Assembly: GCA_947499005.1 (NCBI GenBank)
Contig: CANMML010000011.1
Coordinates: 1 to 64,000 of the forward strand
DNA: 64,000 nt
Direction: 5' to 3'
From: an uncultured Aquimarina sp.
Lineage (GTDB): Bacteria > Bacteroidota > Bacteroidia > Flavobacteriales > Flavobacteriaceae
How positions within the stretch are numbered: the first letter of the stretch is position 1; each line of letters begins with the position of its first letter. This document shows, piece by piece, positions 1 to 8,052 of the stretch. A model generated the notes under the pieces. It saw only the letters and a program-made list of their open reading frames with translations, was not told the DNA's origin and did no database searches. The position numbers and the translations under genes were made by a program.

Positions 1-67
1 TTATATTATTAGATGAATTTCTTAATGTTTACATCTAATTTCAGCAATATCCTTAATAGCCTTTCTA

Positions 68-182
68 ACGTCATGCCGTTGAAGAACGGCATCTCCTCAT
101 GCGAAAAAAGTATATTCAAATAACCTTGATCGATTAGCATTTCTATCTATTGAGGAGACACCGATCTTCATCGGTTTGACGT
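68..182. repeat. Inverted pair of REP-like hairpin elements upstream of the eCIS operon
   Basis: Two related 32-base units lie in opposite orientation at 68-99 and 151-182. Each has an inner hairpin with a four-base loop: 73-92 has arms ATGCCGTT/AACGGCAT and 160-175 has arms ACCGAT/ATCGGT. The outer flanks ACGTCA and TCTCCTCA of the first unit are matched by their complements in the second. The inner stems differ in sequence but remain paired, which suggests that structure is conserved. They resemble intergenic palindromic repeats common in flavobacteria. A terminator function for an upstream gene is possible but no clear T-run follows. Confidence 0.6.
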
Positions 183-283
183 ATTATTGTTTGTTTTCTA
201 CTTTATGCTGAGTAGCGATTTTTACAATGCTTTTGTTTAGTTTTTCTGTTAAAAAACCACAATTTATATACCTGTATTCCTAC

Positions 284-305
284 TTGTCTACGATTTGTCT
301 ACGAT
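284..305. repeat. Perfect 11-base tandem repeat in the eCIS leader
   Basis: The unit TTGTCTACGAT occurs twice without a gap, at 284-294 and 295-305, about 95 bases before the first eCIS gene. Each copy contains TACGATTT, close to but not matching the Bacteroidota -7 box TAnnTTTG. It could be an operator or part of a promoter. Only the repeat is seen; function is inferred from position. Confidence 0.45.
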
Positions 306-399
306 TTTTGGCAAAAAGGTAGATGAATTGTATATGTCCTTACATTGAATTTAGGATGATCTACAAGTACCTTTAGCTAACCATTAAAGGAGCATCTCG

Positions 400-972
400 A
401 TGATTAATACAGCGTTAACATATACAAGTAATTCTCTAAATCAATTCTTAAAGAATAAGTATGGGTTGAATGACGATGTAGTTGTTACTAATAAAATGGT
501 TGATTCTAGTGGAGCCATTCCTTTAGAAAATCAAAATAAAGTGGTGTTGTCCATAGTGCATTTAGATCAAGAAACCGTAAAGCCGTTTTATGTAAGAAAT
601 AAACAGACTACTGAAGGGAATTATGCAAATACAGCATCAAGTCAACGTTACAATATTTTCTTACTAGTAGCTCCTAATTTTGATGACTACAACGAAGCAT
701 TAAAGTTTTTGACTTCATCCTTGCAGTTTTTTCAAATCAACGGAGCCATAGATAGTAAATCTTATGCTGATGTACCAGAAGGAATCAATCGATTAGAATT
801 CGAATTTGAAACAGGAGATGGGTATATGCAAATGCATAATTTATGGAGTGCACTTGGAGCAAAATATCAACCGAGTGTCATTTATAAAATGCGATTAATT
901 ACAATCGATACCGATCAAGTTAGCAGCTTTCCATCAAGTGTTCAACAGACTTCAAATAGTGCCGAGCTATGA
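400..972 (+). CDS. eCIS tube terminator / cap protein (DUF4255, Cis16-like)
   Basis: This 190-residue protein matches the Pvc16/Afp16 N-terminal family (DUF4255). Members cap the distal end of the inner tube and sheath of contractile injection particles. The N-terminal pattern (INTAL.YTSNSLNQFL, then KVVLSIVHLDQE) and the C-terminal stretch rich in Q, F and N fit the family, and the length is usual. A clear purine-rich ribosome site AAAGGAG lies at 386-392, seven bases before the ATG, which is notable because Bacteroidota often lack one. It is the first gene of the injection-system operon, whereas in Afp and PVC the equivalent gene comes last. It overlaps the next gene by four bases (ATGA). 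Confidence 0.82.
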   Translation: MINTALTYTSNSLNQFLKNKYGLNDDVVVTNKMVDSSGAIPLENQNKVVLSIVHLDQETVKPFYVRNKQTTEGNYANTASSQRYNIFLLVAPNFDDYNEALKFLTSSLQFFQINGAIDSKSYADVPEGINRLEFEFETGDGYMQMHNLWSALGAKYQPSVIYKMRLITIDTDQVSSFPSSVQQTSNSAEL

Positions 973-1781
973 TTGAAACGAGCAACATATTATTGTTTTC
1001 AATTAGTGTAACACACGATTATTATAATAATGGTATTTGTTCGCTACTAAACTATGTTGCTGATGAAAAAACAGCAGTATTATTTAAAAAATACAGTTTG
1101 AAACTAAGGGATACATTGTCGGGCTTTTCTTTGTATCAGCAGTCAAAATCTTCCAGTTTAGATTTTCTAAAATACCTTCAAACAGTAAGCGATTTAGATG
1201 GTTTTACATTTTTAATAAAGACGGAAAATAATGTGATTTTCGATCAAACAGCACTTCCGTCGAAACAGTTAGGAGCTTTTTTGTTTGACAGCAGCAATGT
1301 TTCAACAATAGATAATCAACGAACACTCAATGCAGGCTATGTTGAAACTACTAGCAATACTGTTTTTGGAACGATTAAAATAGGTTTTAAAGATTTGATC
1401 GATGCCAATCAATCTATAGAATATCAAATACATTTTAAAACAAGAAGTAGTTATTGGAACTATTACTTTTTAAGTACAGGACAACGCAGCTTTGAAGATT
1501 TAATGATTAAGGATCGCGTGTCAGATGAGCAATTTAGTACTCCTAGTGATGTGACCTTACCAAATGGCGAAGAAGCACAATTAATTTCTTCATTGAATCC
1601 ATTAGAACTCAGTGAAGGTTCAAGATATAAGTTTGACTTAATGGGGACTTATTTAAGGTTAGGGAAAACCAATTCAAAGCTCATTTTTAGAGGGCTGCCC
1701 AATGCGTCACCACAGAATAACCAGATAATATCAGAAGAAGAAAGTAACCAAATGGTTTCACCCATTTATGTATATATATAA
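969..1781 (+). CDS. Conserved eCIS-associated protein of unknown function
   Basis: I do not recognise this 270-residue protein beyond its place in Bacteroidota-type eCIS clusters, between the cap and sheath genes. It is translationally coupled to the cap gene by an ATGA overlap. It has no signal peptide or membrane segment and appears to be mixed alpha/beta with many aromatic residues (for example YWNYYF around residue 160). Its position suggests a structural or assembly role near the cap or sheath. This is inference from context only. Confidence 0.6.
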   Translation: MIETSNILLFSISVTHDYYNNGICSLLNYVADEKTAVLFKKYSLKLRDTLSGFSLYQQSKSSSLDFLKYLQTVSDLDGFTFLIKTENNVIFDQTALPSKQLGAFLFDSSNVSTIDNQRTLNAGYVETTSNTVFGTIKIGFKDLIDANQSIEYQIHFKTRSSYWNYYFLSTGQRSFEDLMIKDRVSDEQFSTPSDVTLPNGEEAQLISSLNPLELSEGSRYKFDLMGTYLRLGKTNSKLIFRGLPNASPQNNQIISEEESNQMVSPIYVYI

Positions 1782-1810
1782 TTAACTCAATAAGATAAAT
1801 TAAAATAATT

Positions 1811-3388
1811 ATGAACCTTTCAACCATTAAATCCCCAGGGGTTTATATCAATGAAGTAAATGCGTTCGGTAATTCGGTAGTTCCAGTAGCTACAGCCGTT
1901 CCTGCCTTTATTGGATATACACCTCAGGCGATGTACGAAGGTAAATCGTACACCAACGTGCCGACTAAAATCTCTTCATTTAGTGATTTCCAGGCAATAT
2001 TTTGTTTACCAAATCCTCCTGCACCAGCTGATCCAGCGAAACAGTACAGTCCACAATATTATCTCGTGGAAGAGAAAACTCAACCAGAAAAAGGAGATTA
2101 CATAATGGTAGCAGGGAGCTTTTATTCTATCGTTCCCGATCCTAACACGATCTACTACCTTTATAATAGTATCCGACTTTTTTATGAAAATGGAGGAGGA
2201 GATGCTTATATCATTTCAGTAGGTTCATATGGCGATCCATCTGGAAAGCCAATGACACCTGGAGACCAAATTGTAAATCCAAATATACAATTGAACAGTC
2301 TGCAAAATGGTTTGGGATTATTAAAGAATGAAGTAGAGCCGACAATGTACATCTGTCCAGAAGCTACTTTATTATCTATAGATGATAATGCTACATTAAT
2401 GCAAAGCATGTTATTGCAATGTACAGAAATGCAAACTGCGGTTTCTATTTTTGATATCATTGGCGGAAGAAATCCAGATCCTATCATGTATATGGATGAC
2501 ATCACTAATTTCCGTAATAATACAGGGGCAAACGGCTTAGATTATGGTACAGCATATTATCCTTTTGTAGGTACTACGATAATGCAAACGAGTGATATTG
2601 ATTACACCAACCTTTTCGGGGGAGATGTCAAGCAATTAGATCCATTATTAAACCCACCTTCGGCACCTAACAGTGCTGCAGATACGATTATTACCAATAT
2701 CGAAAATGACCCTACGGCATTAACGGTAAGTCAGTACAATAATTCTTTAATAGCATCTAGTAAGACCTACAGTACTATTATTAGTCATGTATTGAATGAT
2801 GCCAATATGCTTCCTCCAAGTTCAGGAATGGCAGGTGTTATTACTACTACGGATAATCAAGTTGGGCCTTGGCAATCTCCAGCAAATACCTCGATGGTAA
2901 CTGCGGTAGGATTACCTATTAAATTGTCCGAATCTCAACAAGGAGATCTAAATGTAGATGCGGTTTCGGGTAAATCAATTAATGCGATCCGATTCTTTAA
3001 TGGATTAGGGATTTTAATTTGGGGAGCACGTACTTTGGATGGTAACAGTCAAGATTGGCGTTATTTATCTGTTCGTAGAACCATGATTTTCCTAGAGCAA
3101 TCTTGTAAACTGGCTACACAAGCCTATGTTTTTGAACCTAATGTGAAAAACACTTGGGAAGCTGTAAAATCTATGATTTCTAGTTTCTTAACAGGAATTT
3201 GGAAGCAAGGAGGATTACAAGGTGCTTCAGCAGCTGATGCATTTTCAGTAGAATGTGGTTTGGGTAGCACGATGACTTCCGAAGATATTTTAAATGGATT
3301 TATGATGGTTACGGTAAAAGTAGCAGTAGTTCGTCCGGCTGAATTTATTGTGTTGACATTCCAACAAGAAATGGCGACGTCAAGTTAA
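1811..3388 (+). CDS. Contractile sheath protein (phage tail sheath family, Cis2-like)
   Basis: This 525-residue protein is the sheath subunit that contracts around the tube and drives it into the target. The N-terminus (STIKSPGVYINEVNAFGNSV) is the classic tail-sheath start, with the P-G-V-Y motif near residue 10. The C-terminal third contains the conserved region GLGILIWGARTL, RYLSVRRTMIFLEQS and the final VVRPAEFIVLTFQQE. Length fits the family. There is one sheath gene here, whereas Afp and PVC carry three. It is followed by a 188-base gap with hairpins before the tube genes, which may set different expression levels for sheath and tube. Confidence 0.95.
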   Translation: MNLSTIKSPGVYINEVNAFGNSVVPVATAVPAFIGYTPQAMYEGKSYTNVPTKISSFSDFQAIFCLPNPPAPADPAKQYSPQYYLVEEKTQPEKGDYIMVAGSFYSIVPDPNTIYYLYNSIRLFYENGGGDAYIISVGSYGDPSGKPMTPGDQIVNPNIQLNSLQNGLGLLKNEVEPTMYICPEATLLSIDDNATLMQSMLLQCTEMQTAVSIFDIIGGRNPDPIMYMDDITNFRNNTGANGLDYGTAYYPFVGTTIMQTSDIDYTNLFGGDVKQLDPLLNPPSAPNSAADTIITNIENDPTALTVSQYNNSLIASSKTYSTIISHVLNDANMLPPSSGMAGVITTTDNQVGPWQSPANTSMVTAVGLPIKLSESQQGDLNVDAVSGKSINAIRFFNGLGILIWGARTLDGNSQDWRYLSVRRTMIFLEQSCKLATQAYVFEPNVKNTWEAVKSMISSFLTGIWKQGGLQGASAADAFSVECGLGSTMTSEDILNGFMMVTVKVAVVRPAEFIVLTFQQEMATSS

Positions 3389-3576
3389 CATTTGGCTGCC
3401 AGCTACCAGCAATCAGCTACAGGCTATGTTAATATATTCTTGTTTTATTGTTGCTAGCATTCGAAGGTGAGCTATGATAGCTCATAATCTTAAAATAATT
3501 AAAAATCATATGGCTGGTAGCTCGTAGCTGGGAGCTCGAAGCCTACAAAAAATTAACTAATAAAAAATATACAATT
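3389..3576. repeat. Sheath-tube intergenic region with hairpins and inverted arms
   Basis: The gap holds a perfect hairpin at 3468-3484 (TGAGCTAT-G-ATAGCTCA). Flanking arms are rich in GCTACCAGC-like words: AGCTACCAGC at 3401-3410 is the exact complement of GCTGGTAGCT at 3513-3522, and looser complementarity extends on both sides. The whole could fold into a cruciform or long stem. Possible roles are partial termination or mRNA protection that adjusts the sheath to tube ratio. It may also simply be a mobile intergenic repeat of the kind scattered in flavobacterial genomes. Confidence 0.55.
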
Positions 3577-4050
3577 ATGGCTACAGACGATGGAAGTGTA
3601 GAAGGGGCAACCTGGCCTATGCCTAAGTTTCGATTTGAAGTGGACTTAGGTACAGAATTAAAAGGCGTAGCATTTCAAGAAGTTTCGGGAATGGACGTAG
3701 AAAATCAAATTATTGAATACCGAAAAAGTAACAGTAAGTTGTTTTCTACAGAAAAAATGCCTGGGATCGTAAAATATGGAAATGTGACCATGAAAAGAGG
3801 AGTGTTTGTCAATGACAATACCTTTTGGGATTGGCATGCACAGATTTCTATGAACACGATCAAAAGAAGAACGGTTTTAATCAAGCTTTTAGATGAAAAT
3901 GGAGATGTAACTATGCAATGGCAGTTGAACAACGCATGGCCTACAAAAATTACCAGTACCGATCTAAAGTCTGATGGAAACGAAGTGGCAGTTGATACTT
4001 TAGAAATTGCACACGAACAGTTAATCATTACAAATGGCAAGTCAAAGTAA
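3577..4050 (+). CDS. Inner tube protein, first paralogue (Cis1-like, T4 gp19 family)
   Basis: This 157-residue protein belongs to the tail-tube family (T4 gp19, related to Hcp) that forms the rigid inner tube of the injection particle. Family hallmarks are PKFRFEVDLG near residue 17, VAFQEVSGMDVE near residue 31, the loop K-MPGIVKYGNVTMKRGVF, and NAWPTKITSTDLKS followed by an acidic helix near the end. It overlaps the second tube gene by 17 bases in another frame. By analogy with Afp1 and Afp5, one paralogue is likely the bulk tube and the other the tube base near the spike. Confidence 0.93.
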   Translation: MATDDGSVEGATWPMPKFRFEVDLGTELKGVAFQEVSGMDVENQIIEYRKSNSKLFSTEKMPGIVKYGNVTMKRGVFVNDNTFWDWHAQISMNTIKRRTVLIKLLDENGDVTMQWQLNNAWPTKITSTDLKSDGNEVAVDTLEIAHEQLIITNGKSK

Positions 4051-4507
4051 TCCATACCCAGTAGGGTTTTATTTTGAACTTTCTTTTAAAGGAGAAGATG
4101 CCGCTTTTCAAGAGGTATCGGGGATCTCCAAAGAATTAAGTCTAGAAGAAGTAACCAGCGGTGGGGAAAATCGATTTAAATATCGGCTTCCCACTGTTTC
4201 TTCCTCGAAGAACTTGGTACTAAAAAGAGCTTTAATACCAGAAGGGTCGCAGCTAGTAGATTGGTGTGCAAGTTCTATGGACGAAGGTTTAGCAAACGCT
4301 ATAGAAACACACGATGTATCGGTGAGTTTACTGGATGATGAAGGTAGAGTATCGGTGATGTGGACTTTTTTTAGTGCTTATCCTGTGAAATATTCAGTTT
4401 CAGATTTAAAGTCACAAGAGAACGCTATTGTAATGGAGTCGATGGAACTCGCTTATACTTATTTTGAAATAACACCAGATACTTCGATATCCGATTTATT
4501 CGCTTGA
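4034..4507 (+). CDS. Inner tube protein, second paralogue (Cis5-like)
   Basis: A second 157-residue gp19-family tube subunit. It shares the pattern FYFELSFKG, AAFQEVSGISKEL, KNLVLKRALIP and AYPVKYSVSDLKSQENAIVMESMELAYTYFE with the first paralogue but is clearly diverged. Its place next to the DUF5908, LysM and spike genes matches Afp5/Pvc5, the tube-initiator ring at the baseplate. The start at 4034 is supported by the family N-terminus and lies inside the end of the preceding gene, so the two are probably translated together. Confidence 0.92.
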   Translation: MASQSNPYPVGFYFELSFKGEDAAFQEVSGISKELSLEEVTSGGENRFKYRLPTVSSSKNLVLKRALIPEGSQLVDWCASSMDEGLANAIETHDVSVSLLDDEGRVSVMWTFFSAYPVKYSVSDLKSQENAIVMESMELAYTYFEITPDTSISDLFA

Positions 4508-4509
4508 TT

Positions 4510-4683
4510 ATGCCTGTAGAGATTAGAGAATTGGTTATAAAAACTGAAATAAAGTCTGGAGAAGATTATCGTCCAGCTTCGCAAATAACGCATTTAGATT
4601 TACAACAATTAAAGGTCGAATTATTAGAAGACTGTAAACGAATACTATCAAACGCAAATAAAAAAACGAATTATAAAAGGTAA
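4510..4683 (+). CDS. Small eCIS protein, DUF5908 (Cis6-like)
   Basis: A 57-codon gene starting two bases after the preceding stop. The N-terminus MPVEIRELVIKTEI is the signature of the DUF5908 family, found next to tube and LysM genes in eCIS clusters (Afp6/Pvc6 position). The rest is charged and helical, ending in KKTNYKR. Its role is not established; position suggests an assembly factor or chaperone for the tube-baseplate junction. It is short enough to be lost in routine gene calling, but position, motif and spacing (five bases before the next start) make it real. Confidence 0.88.
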   Translation: MPVEIRELVIKTEIKSGEDYRPASQITHLDLQQLKVELLEDCKRILSNANKKTNYKR

Positions 4684-4688
4684 GTAGC

Positions 4689-5366
4689 ATGTCAGCAAGT
4701 TTGGAATATATGAAGATCACGGGATATGAAGATAATGACTTTCAAAACGAAGTGGGATCGGCATACGAAATGATGATTAATCCCGATACGCTGAAGTGGC
4801 AAAAAAGTATTGATTACAACAGTTTGCAAGCTGCAGATTCGAGCGCACCAGATTTAAAATATAAAAGTACGCCAAGTGCTACTTTAGGTTTTGATGTAGT
4901 TATTGATGCGACAGGGATTGTAGATTCGAAAAGAGTAGATCTTGCTACGGAAGTACAAAATTTAGAAAATACAGTATACGCGTATCAAGGAAAATCGCAC
5001 CGCCCTAATTTTGTAAAGATTCAATGGGGAAATATTGTTTTTGAATGTGTATGTAAAACCTTTAATACAAATTACACCCTCTTTAAGCCAGATGGAACAC
5101 CATTACGAGCAAAAATTACCCTAAGTTTTACAGAATATGTTTCTCCCTCAAGGAGGAAAAAACTAGAAGGCAAAGAGTCGCCAGATATTACACATTCTGT
5201 TCAAGTAAAAGAAGGAGATTCATTACCCTCATTGTGCAATAAAACATGGGGAGATCCTTTTCTGTATGTACAAGTAGCAGAGTTTAATGGTCTCAATAAA
5301 TTTAGAGGTCTAAAAAGCGGAGAGTTATTAATATTTCCACCAATTAAAAAGCTTCCAACGACATGA
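4689..5366 (+). CDS. LysM baseplate hub protein (Cis7-like)
   Basis: This 225-residue protein joins the inner tube to the spike, as do Afp7/Pvc7 and T4 gp53/gp48-type proteins. Residues 1-165 contain family features such as YEMMINPDTLKWQKSIDY and the loop around FECVCKTFNTNYTLFKPDG. Residues about 168-222 form a LysM domain (HSVQVKEGDSLPSLC, then FNGLNKFRGLKSGELLIFP). In this family LysM packs within the baseplate rather than binding a cell wall. The stop overlaps the ATG of the spike gene by four bases. Confidence 0.9.
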   Translation: MSASLEYMKITGYEDNDFQNEVGSAYEMMINPDTLKWQKSIDYNSLQAADSSAPDLKYKSTPSATLGFDVVIDATGIVDSKRVDLATEVQNLENTVYAYQGKSHRPNFVKIQWGNIVFECVCKTFNTNYTLFKPDGTPLRAKITLSFTEYVSPSRRKKLEGKESPDITHSVQVKEGDSLPSLCNKTWGDPFLYVQVAEFNGLNKFRGLKSGELLIFPPIKKLPTT

Positions 5367-7162
5367 GCGCAACCACAAACATAGCTACAGGAGATCTAGT
5401 TACTTTCGAAATTAAGATTAAAGGAAATACGATTTCAGAAACCTATGATGTTAAAGATATTCATGTAGAAAAAGCAGTTAATCGTATAAGTACAGCGAAG
5501 ATTACAATTATAGACGGGAGTTCTTCTACAGGAACTTTTACTGCGAGTTCATCCGAGGATTTTGTCCCAGGAAACGACGTAACCATCGAGGTGGGATATG
5601 AATCTAAAAACAATCAGATTTTTAAAGGAATCATTACGAAGCAAACGATTAATATCGATCGTACTTTGGGTTCTGTCCTTATTGTAGAGTGTAAAGATGA
5701 GGCTGTTAAAATGATTGTTGGTAGAAAAACGGCGGCATTTCAAAAACAAAAAGATAGCGATATTATAAGTTCGATCATAGGAAACTATAGTGGACTATCT
5801 GCAGATGTTAGTAGTACCACAACCCAATGGGAAGAACAACTTCAGTATTATACTACAGATTGGGATTTTGTATTAGCAAGAGCAGAAGCCAATGGTTTTA
5901 TTGTAACGAATATCGATAACAAGGTTGCAGTATTTCCTCCAGACAAAAATACTTCGGCGGTATTGGAAATCGAATATGGAAATAACCTCATAGAATTTAA
6001 TGCAGATTTGGATGCGGTTTCACAAATAGGCTCAGTAAAAGCAACAGCTTGGGATTTTACACAACAAAAAGTAGTTACGGGCGAAGAGAGCAATAGTTAT
6101 AGTGGCCCAGGAAATTTATCAGCAAAAAAACTATCGGAAGTTGTTGGCTTAGATGAGTATGATTTGCAAAGTACTGTACCCTTAGAATCTTCAGATTTAA
6201 CCAATTGGTCAAAAGCGCAGTTGGTTAAAAATAATTATGCAAAAATTAGAGGAGACATGAAATTTCAGGGAAGCAATCTTGTTGACCCGGGCAAATATTT
6301 AACCTTAGCAGGTTTGGGAGATCGTTTTAATGGAGATCACTTTGTTTCGGGAGTAATGCATGATATTTCTCAGGGAAATTGGGTTACGGAAGCAACTGTA
6401 GGGATGTCTACAAATTGGTTTACAGAAGAACCCGATGTAATGGCACCTCCAGCTTCGGGGCTGCTACCAGGTGTACAAGGATTGTATAATGGTACGGTAA
6501 AGAAAATGTACGAAGATCCAGATAGTCAATACCGTATTCAAGTCGATGTACCGCTTTTAGATCCTAAAGGGGATGGTATTTGGGCTCGGTTAGCGACTTT
6601 TTATGCCACTTCAGGAGCAGGAGCTTTCTTTTTGCCAGAAGTAGGCGATGAGGTAGTTCTAGGATTCCTAAATGAAGACCCTCGTTTTCCAATCATTTTG
6701 GGAAGTATGTACAGTAGTACCAATAACAAACCTTTTAATGGACTAGATCCAGATGAAAAAAACAGTAAAAAAGCTATTGTTTCTAAAAGTGGAATATACA
6801 TTCAATTTGATGATGAAAATAAGGTGCTTACTATAGAAACACCTCAAAGTAATGTAATTACCCTAAGCGATGAAGCAAAGCAAATTTCATTAAAAGATCA
6901 AAACGGGAATAGCATTGTCATGTCGGAAAGTGGTATTGAAATTAAAAGTCCCAAGCAGATTTCAATAACAGCAGACCAAAGTGTTTCTGTAAAAGGGACT
7001 CAAGGAGTAACAGTAGAAGCTTCGCCTGGAGATGTAAGTGTTAAAGGGATGAATGTAAGTATAAAAGCCGATACGCAGCTTTCAGCGGAAGGAAGTGCTA
7101 CAGCCGAGTTTAAAGGAGGTGCACAAGCCAGTTTGAAAGCGGCCATGGTGATGATAAACTGA
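5363..7162 (+). CDS. VgrG-like spike protein (Cis8-like)
   Basis: This 599-residue protein is the central trimeric spike. Residues 1 to about 350 resemble the gp27-like hub (KDIHVEKAVNRISTAKITIIDGS, NDVTIEVGYESKNNQIFKGIITKQ). Residues about 365-465 are a gp5-type OB domain (GTVKKMYEDPDSQYRIQV, DGIWARLATFYA, FLPEVGDEVVLGFLNEDPRF). Residues about 480-599 have short repeats expected of a triple-stranded beta-helix needle. Size and order match Afp8/Pvc8. No extra enzymatic domain follows, so it is a structural rather than an evolved spike. It is coupled to the LysM gene by overlap. Confidence 0.94.
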   Translation: MSATTNIATGDLVTFEIKIKGNTISETYDVKDIHVEKAVNRISTAKITIIDGSSSTGTFTASSSEDFVPGNDVTIEVGYESKNNQIFKGIITKQTINIDRTLGSVLIVECKDEAVKMIVGRKTAAFQKQKDSDIISSIIGNYSGLSADVSSTTTQWEEQLQYYTTDWDFVLARAEANGFIVTNIDNKVAVFPPDKNTSAVLEIEYGNNLIEFNADLDAVSQIGSVKATAWDFTQQKVVTGEESNSYSGPGNLSAKKLSEVVGLDEYDLQSTVPLESSDLTNWSKAQLVKNNYAKIRGDMKFQGSNLVDPGKYLTLAGLGDRFNGDHFVSGVMHDISQGNWVTEATVGMSTNWFTEEPDVMAPPASGLLPGVQGLYNGTVKKMYEDPDSQYRIQVDVPLLDPKGDGIWARLATFYATSGAGAFFLPEVGDEVVLGFLNEDPRFPIILGSMYSSTNNKPFNGLDPDEKNSKKAIVSKSGIYIQFDDENKVLTIETPQSNVITLSDEAKQISLKDQNGNSIVMSESGIEIKSPKQISITADQSVSVKGTQGVTVEASPGDVSVKGMNVSIKADTQLSAEGSATAEFKGGAQASLKAAMVMIN

Positions 7163-7292
7163 TTATTATGTCGCATTTCGACTGCGCTCAATGTGACACA
7201 ATAATCAGTTTAGTATATAATGTTTTATTGAGTGCATGTCAGACTGAGCGCAGTCGAAGTCTAGACAAACCACATTGAGCGCAGTCGAAATG
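7158..7292. repeat. Cluster of three palindromic intergenic repeats
   Basis: The gap between spike and PAAR genes contains TGAGCGCAGTCGAAA-type words three times. CATTTCGACTGCGCTCAATG begins at 7174, and its 22-base version (7174-7195) is the exact inverted complement of 7271-7292. A third unit at 7237-7266 has its own near-palindromic arms (TGTCAGACT / AGTCTAGACA). The first unit is also enclosed by arms at 7158-7171 and 7194-7207 that are complementary except for one G-T pair. This repeat type recurs in flavobacterial genomes. It may stabilise or terminate the upstream mRNA. Confidence 0.65.
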
Positions 7293-7312
7293 AATAACTA
7301 AAAACTAAAAAC

Positions 7313-7615
7313 ATGCCACCAGCAGCAAGATTAACCGATTTTCACGAATGCCCCATGCAAACCCCAGCAGTGCCTTCACCTATACCCCATGTGGGTGGGC
7401 CTGTGGTTGGTCCAGGGATGCCAACGGTATTGATTGCAGGATTACCTGCAGCCAGAGTTGGAGATATGTTAGTGTGTGTTGGTCCGCCAGATAGTATTAT
7501 CAAGGGGTCTAGTACAGTAAAAATTGGAGGTGTTCCAGCAGCTAGATTAGGAGATAGTACAGCTCATGGAGGAAAAATTATGGTAGGAGCATTTAATGTA
7601 ATGATAGGAGGATGA
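7313..7615 (+). CDS. PAAR-domain spike tip protein (Cis10-like)
   Basis: A 100-residue PAAR protein that caps the spike and sharpens it for membrane puncture. It begins MPPAARLTD and contains GPGMPTVLIAGLPAARVGDM and KIGGVPAARLGDSTAHGG, both typical of the cone-forming repeats. Histidines and a cysteine (H11, C13, C55) could bind the tip metal, as in other PAAR proteins. There is no toxin extension. The stop overlaps the next start (ATGA). Confidence 0.95.
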   Translation: MPPAARLTDFHECPMQTPAVPSPIPHVGGPVVGPGMPTVLIAGLPAARVGDMLVCVGPPDSIIKGSSTVKIGGVPAARLGDSTAHGGKIMVGAFNVMIGG

Positions 7616-8040
7616 ATGAATTTTCGATACATAAGGATAAAGAATTTTTAGGTTCGGGTTGGGCATTTCCTGTGACTTTTTCATCGGGAAATTACCATAT
7701 GATTACTTCTCAATACGAGGGGAATATTGAAGATGCTATTAATGTTATTATGCAAACCCATTTTGGAGAGCGTCCCTTGTCACCCAATTTTGGTTCGGGT
7801 TTACAACAGTACTTCTTCAAAAAGATGAATACATCATTGAAGTCGGAAATTAAGAATACGGTAGAAAAAAGTTTGTTGGATAATGAACCAAGAATAAAGG
7901 TGTTAGATGTCGAAGTGATTTTCGCCGATTTTTCGGAAGGGCTTGTAGAGATCACAATAGACTATGTGTATAACCAAACAAATACGCGTCATAATTACGT
8001 GTATCCTTTTTATGTGAAAGAAGGAACGAATTTAAAATAG
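7612..8040 (+). CDS. Baseplate wedge protein, gp25-like (Cis9-like)
   Basis: A 142-residue member of the gp25/GPW family, which nucleates sheath assembly at the baseplate. Family features are GSGWAFPVTF near residue 14, the helix EDAINVIMQTHFGERPLSPNFGSGL with the conserved R-P..P.FG, and a C-terminal beta strand with EPRIKVLDVEV. The length is typical. It is coupled to the PAAR gene by overlap and stands 12 bases before the first large baseplate gene. Confidence 0.93.
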   Translation: MNEFSIHKDKEFLGSGWAFPVTFSSGNYHMITSQYEGNIEDAINVIMQTHFGERPLSPNFGSGLQQYFFKKMNTSLKSEIKNTVEKSLLDNEPRIKVLDVEVIFADFSEGLVEITIDYVYNQTNTRHNYVYPFYVKEGTNLK

Positions 8041-8052
8041 CTAAAGTTTTTA

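Noticed and set aside
2206..2505. Minus-strand frame of 99 codons within the sheath gene
   Set aside because: It is a shadow of the sheath frame, with composition typical of antisense reading and no conserved motif.
7158..7292. CRISPR array
   Set aside because: The three related units are palindromic, alternate in orientation and have unequal spacing; no cas genes are near.
5363..7615. A type VI secretion system, because of VgrG-like and PAAR proteins
   Set aside because: No TssJLM membrane complex, ClpV or separate TssBC pair is present; the single sheath protein and AAA+ ATPase fit eCIS.
400..8040. A contractile prophage or R-type pyocin rather than an eCIS
   Set aside because: No capsid, portal, terminase, integrase, holin or lysin genes are present, and DUF4255, DUF5908, CIS tape measure and an AAA+ ATPase are eCIS hallmarks.
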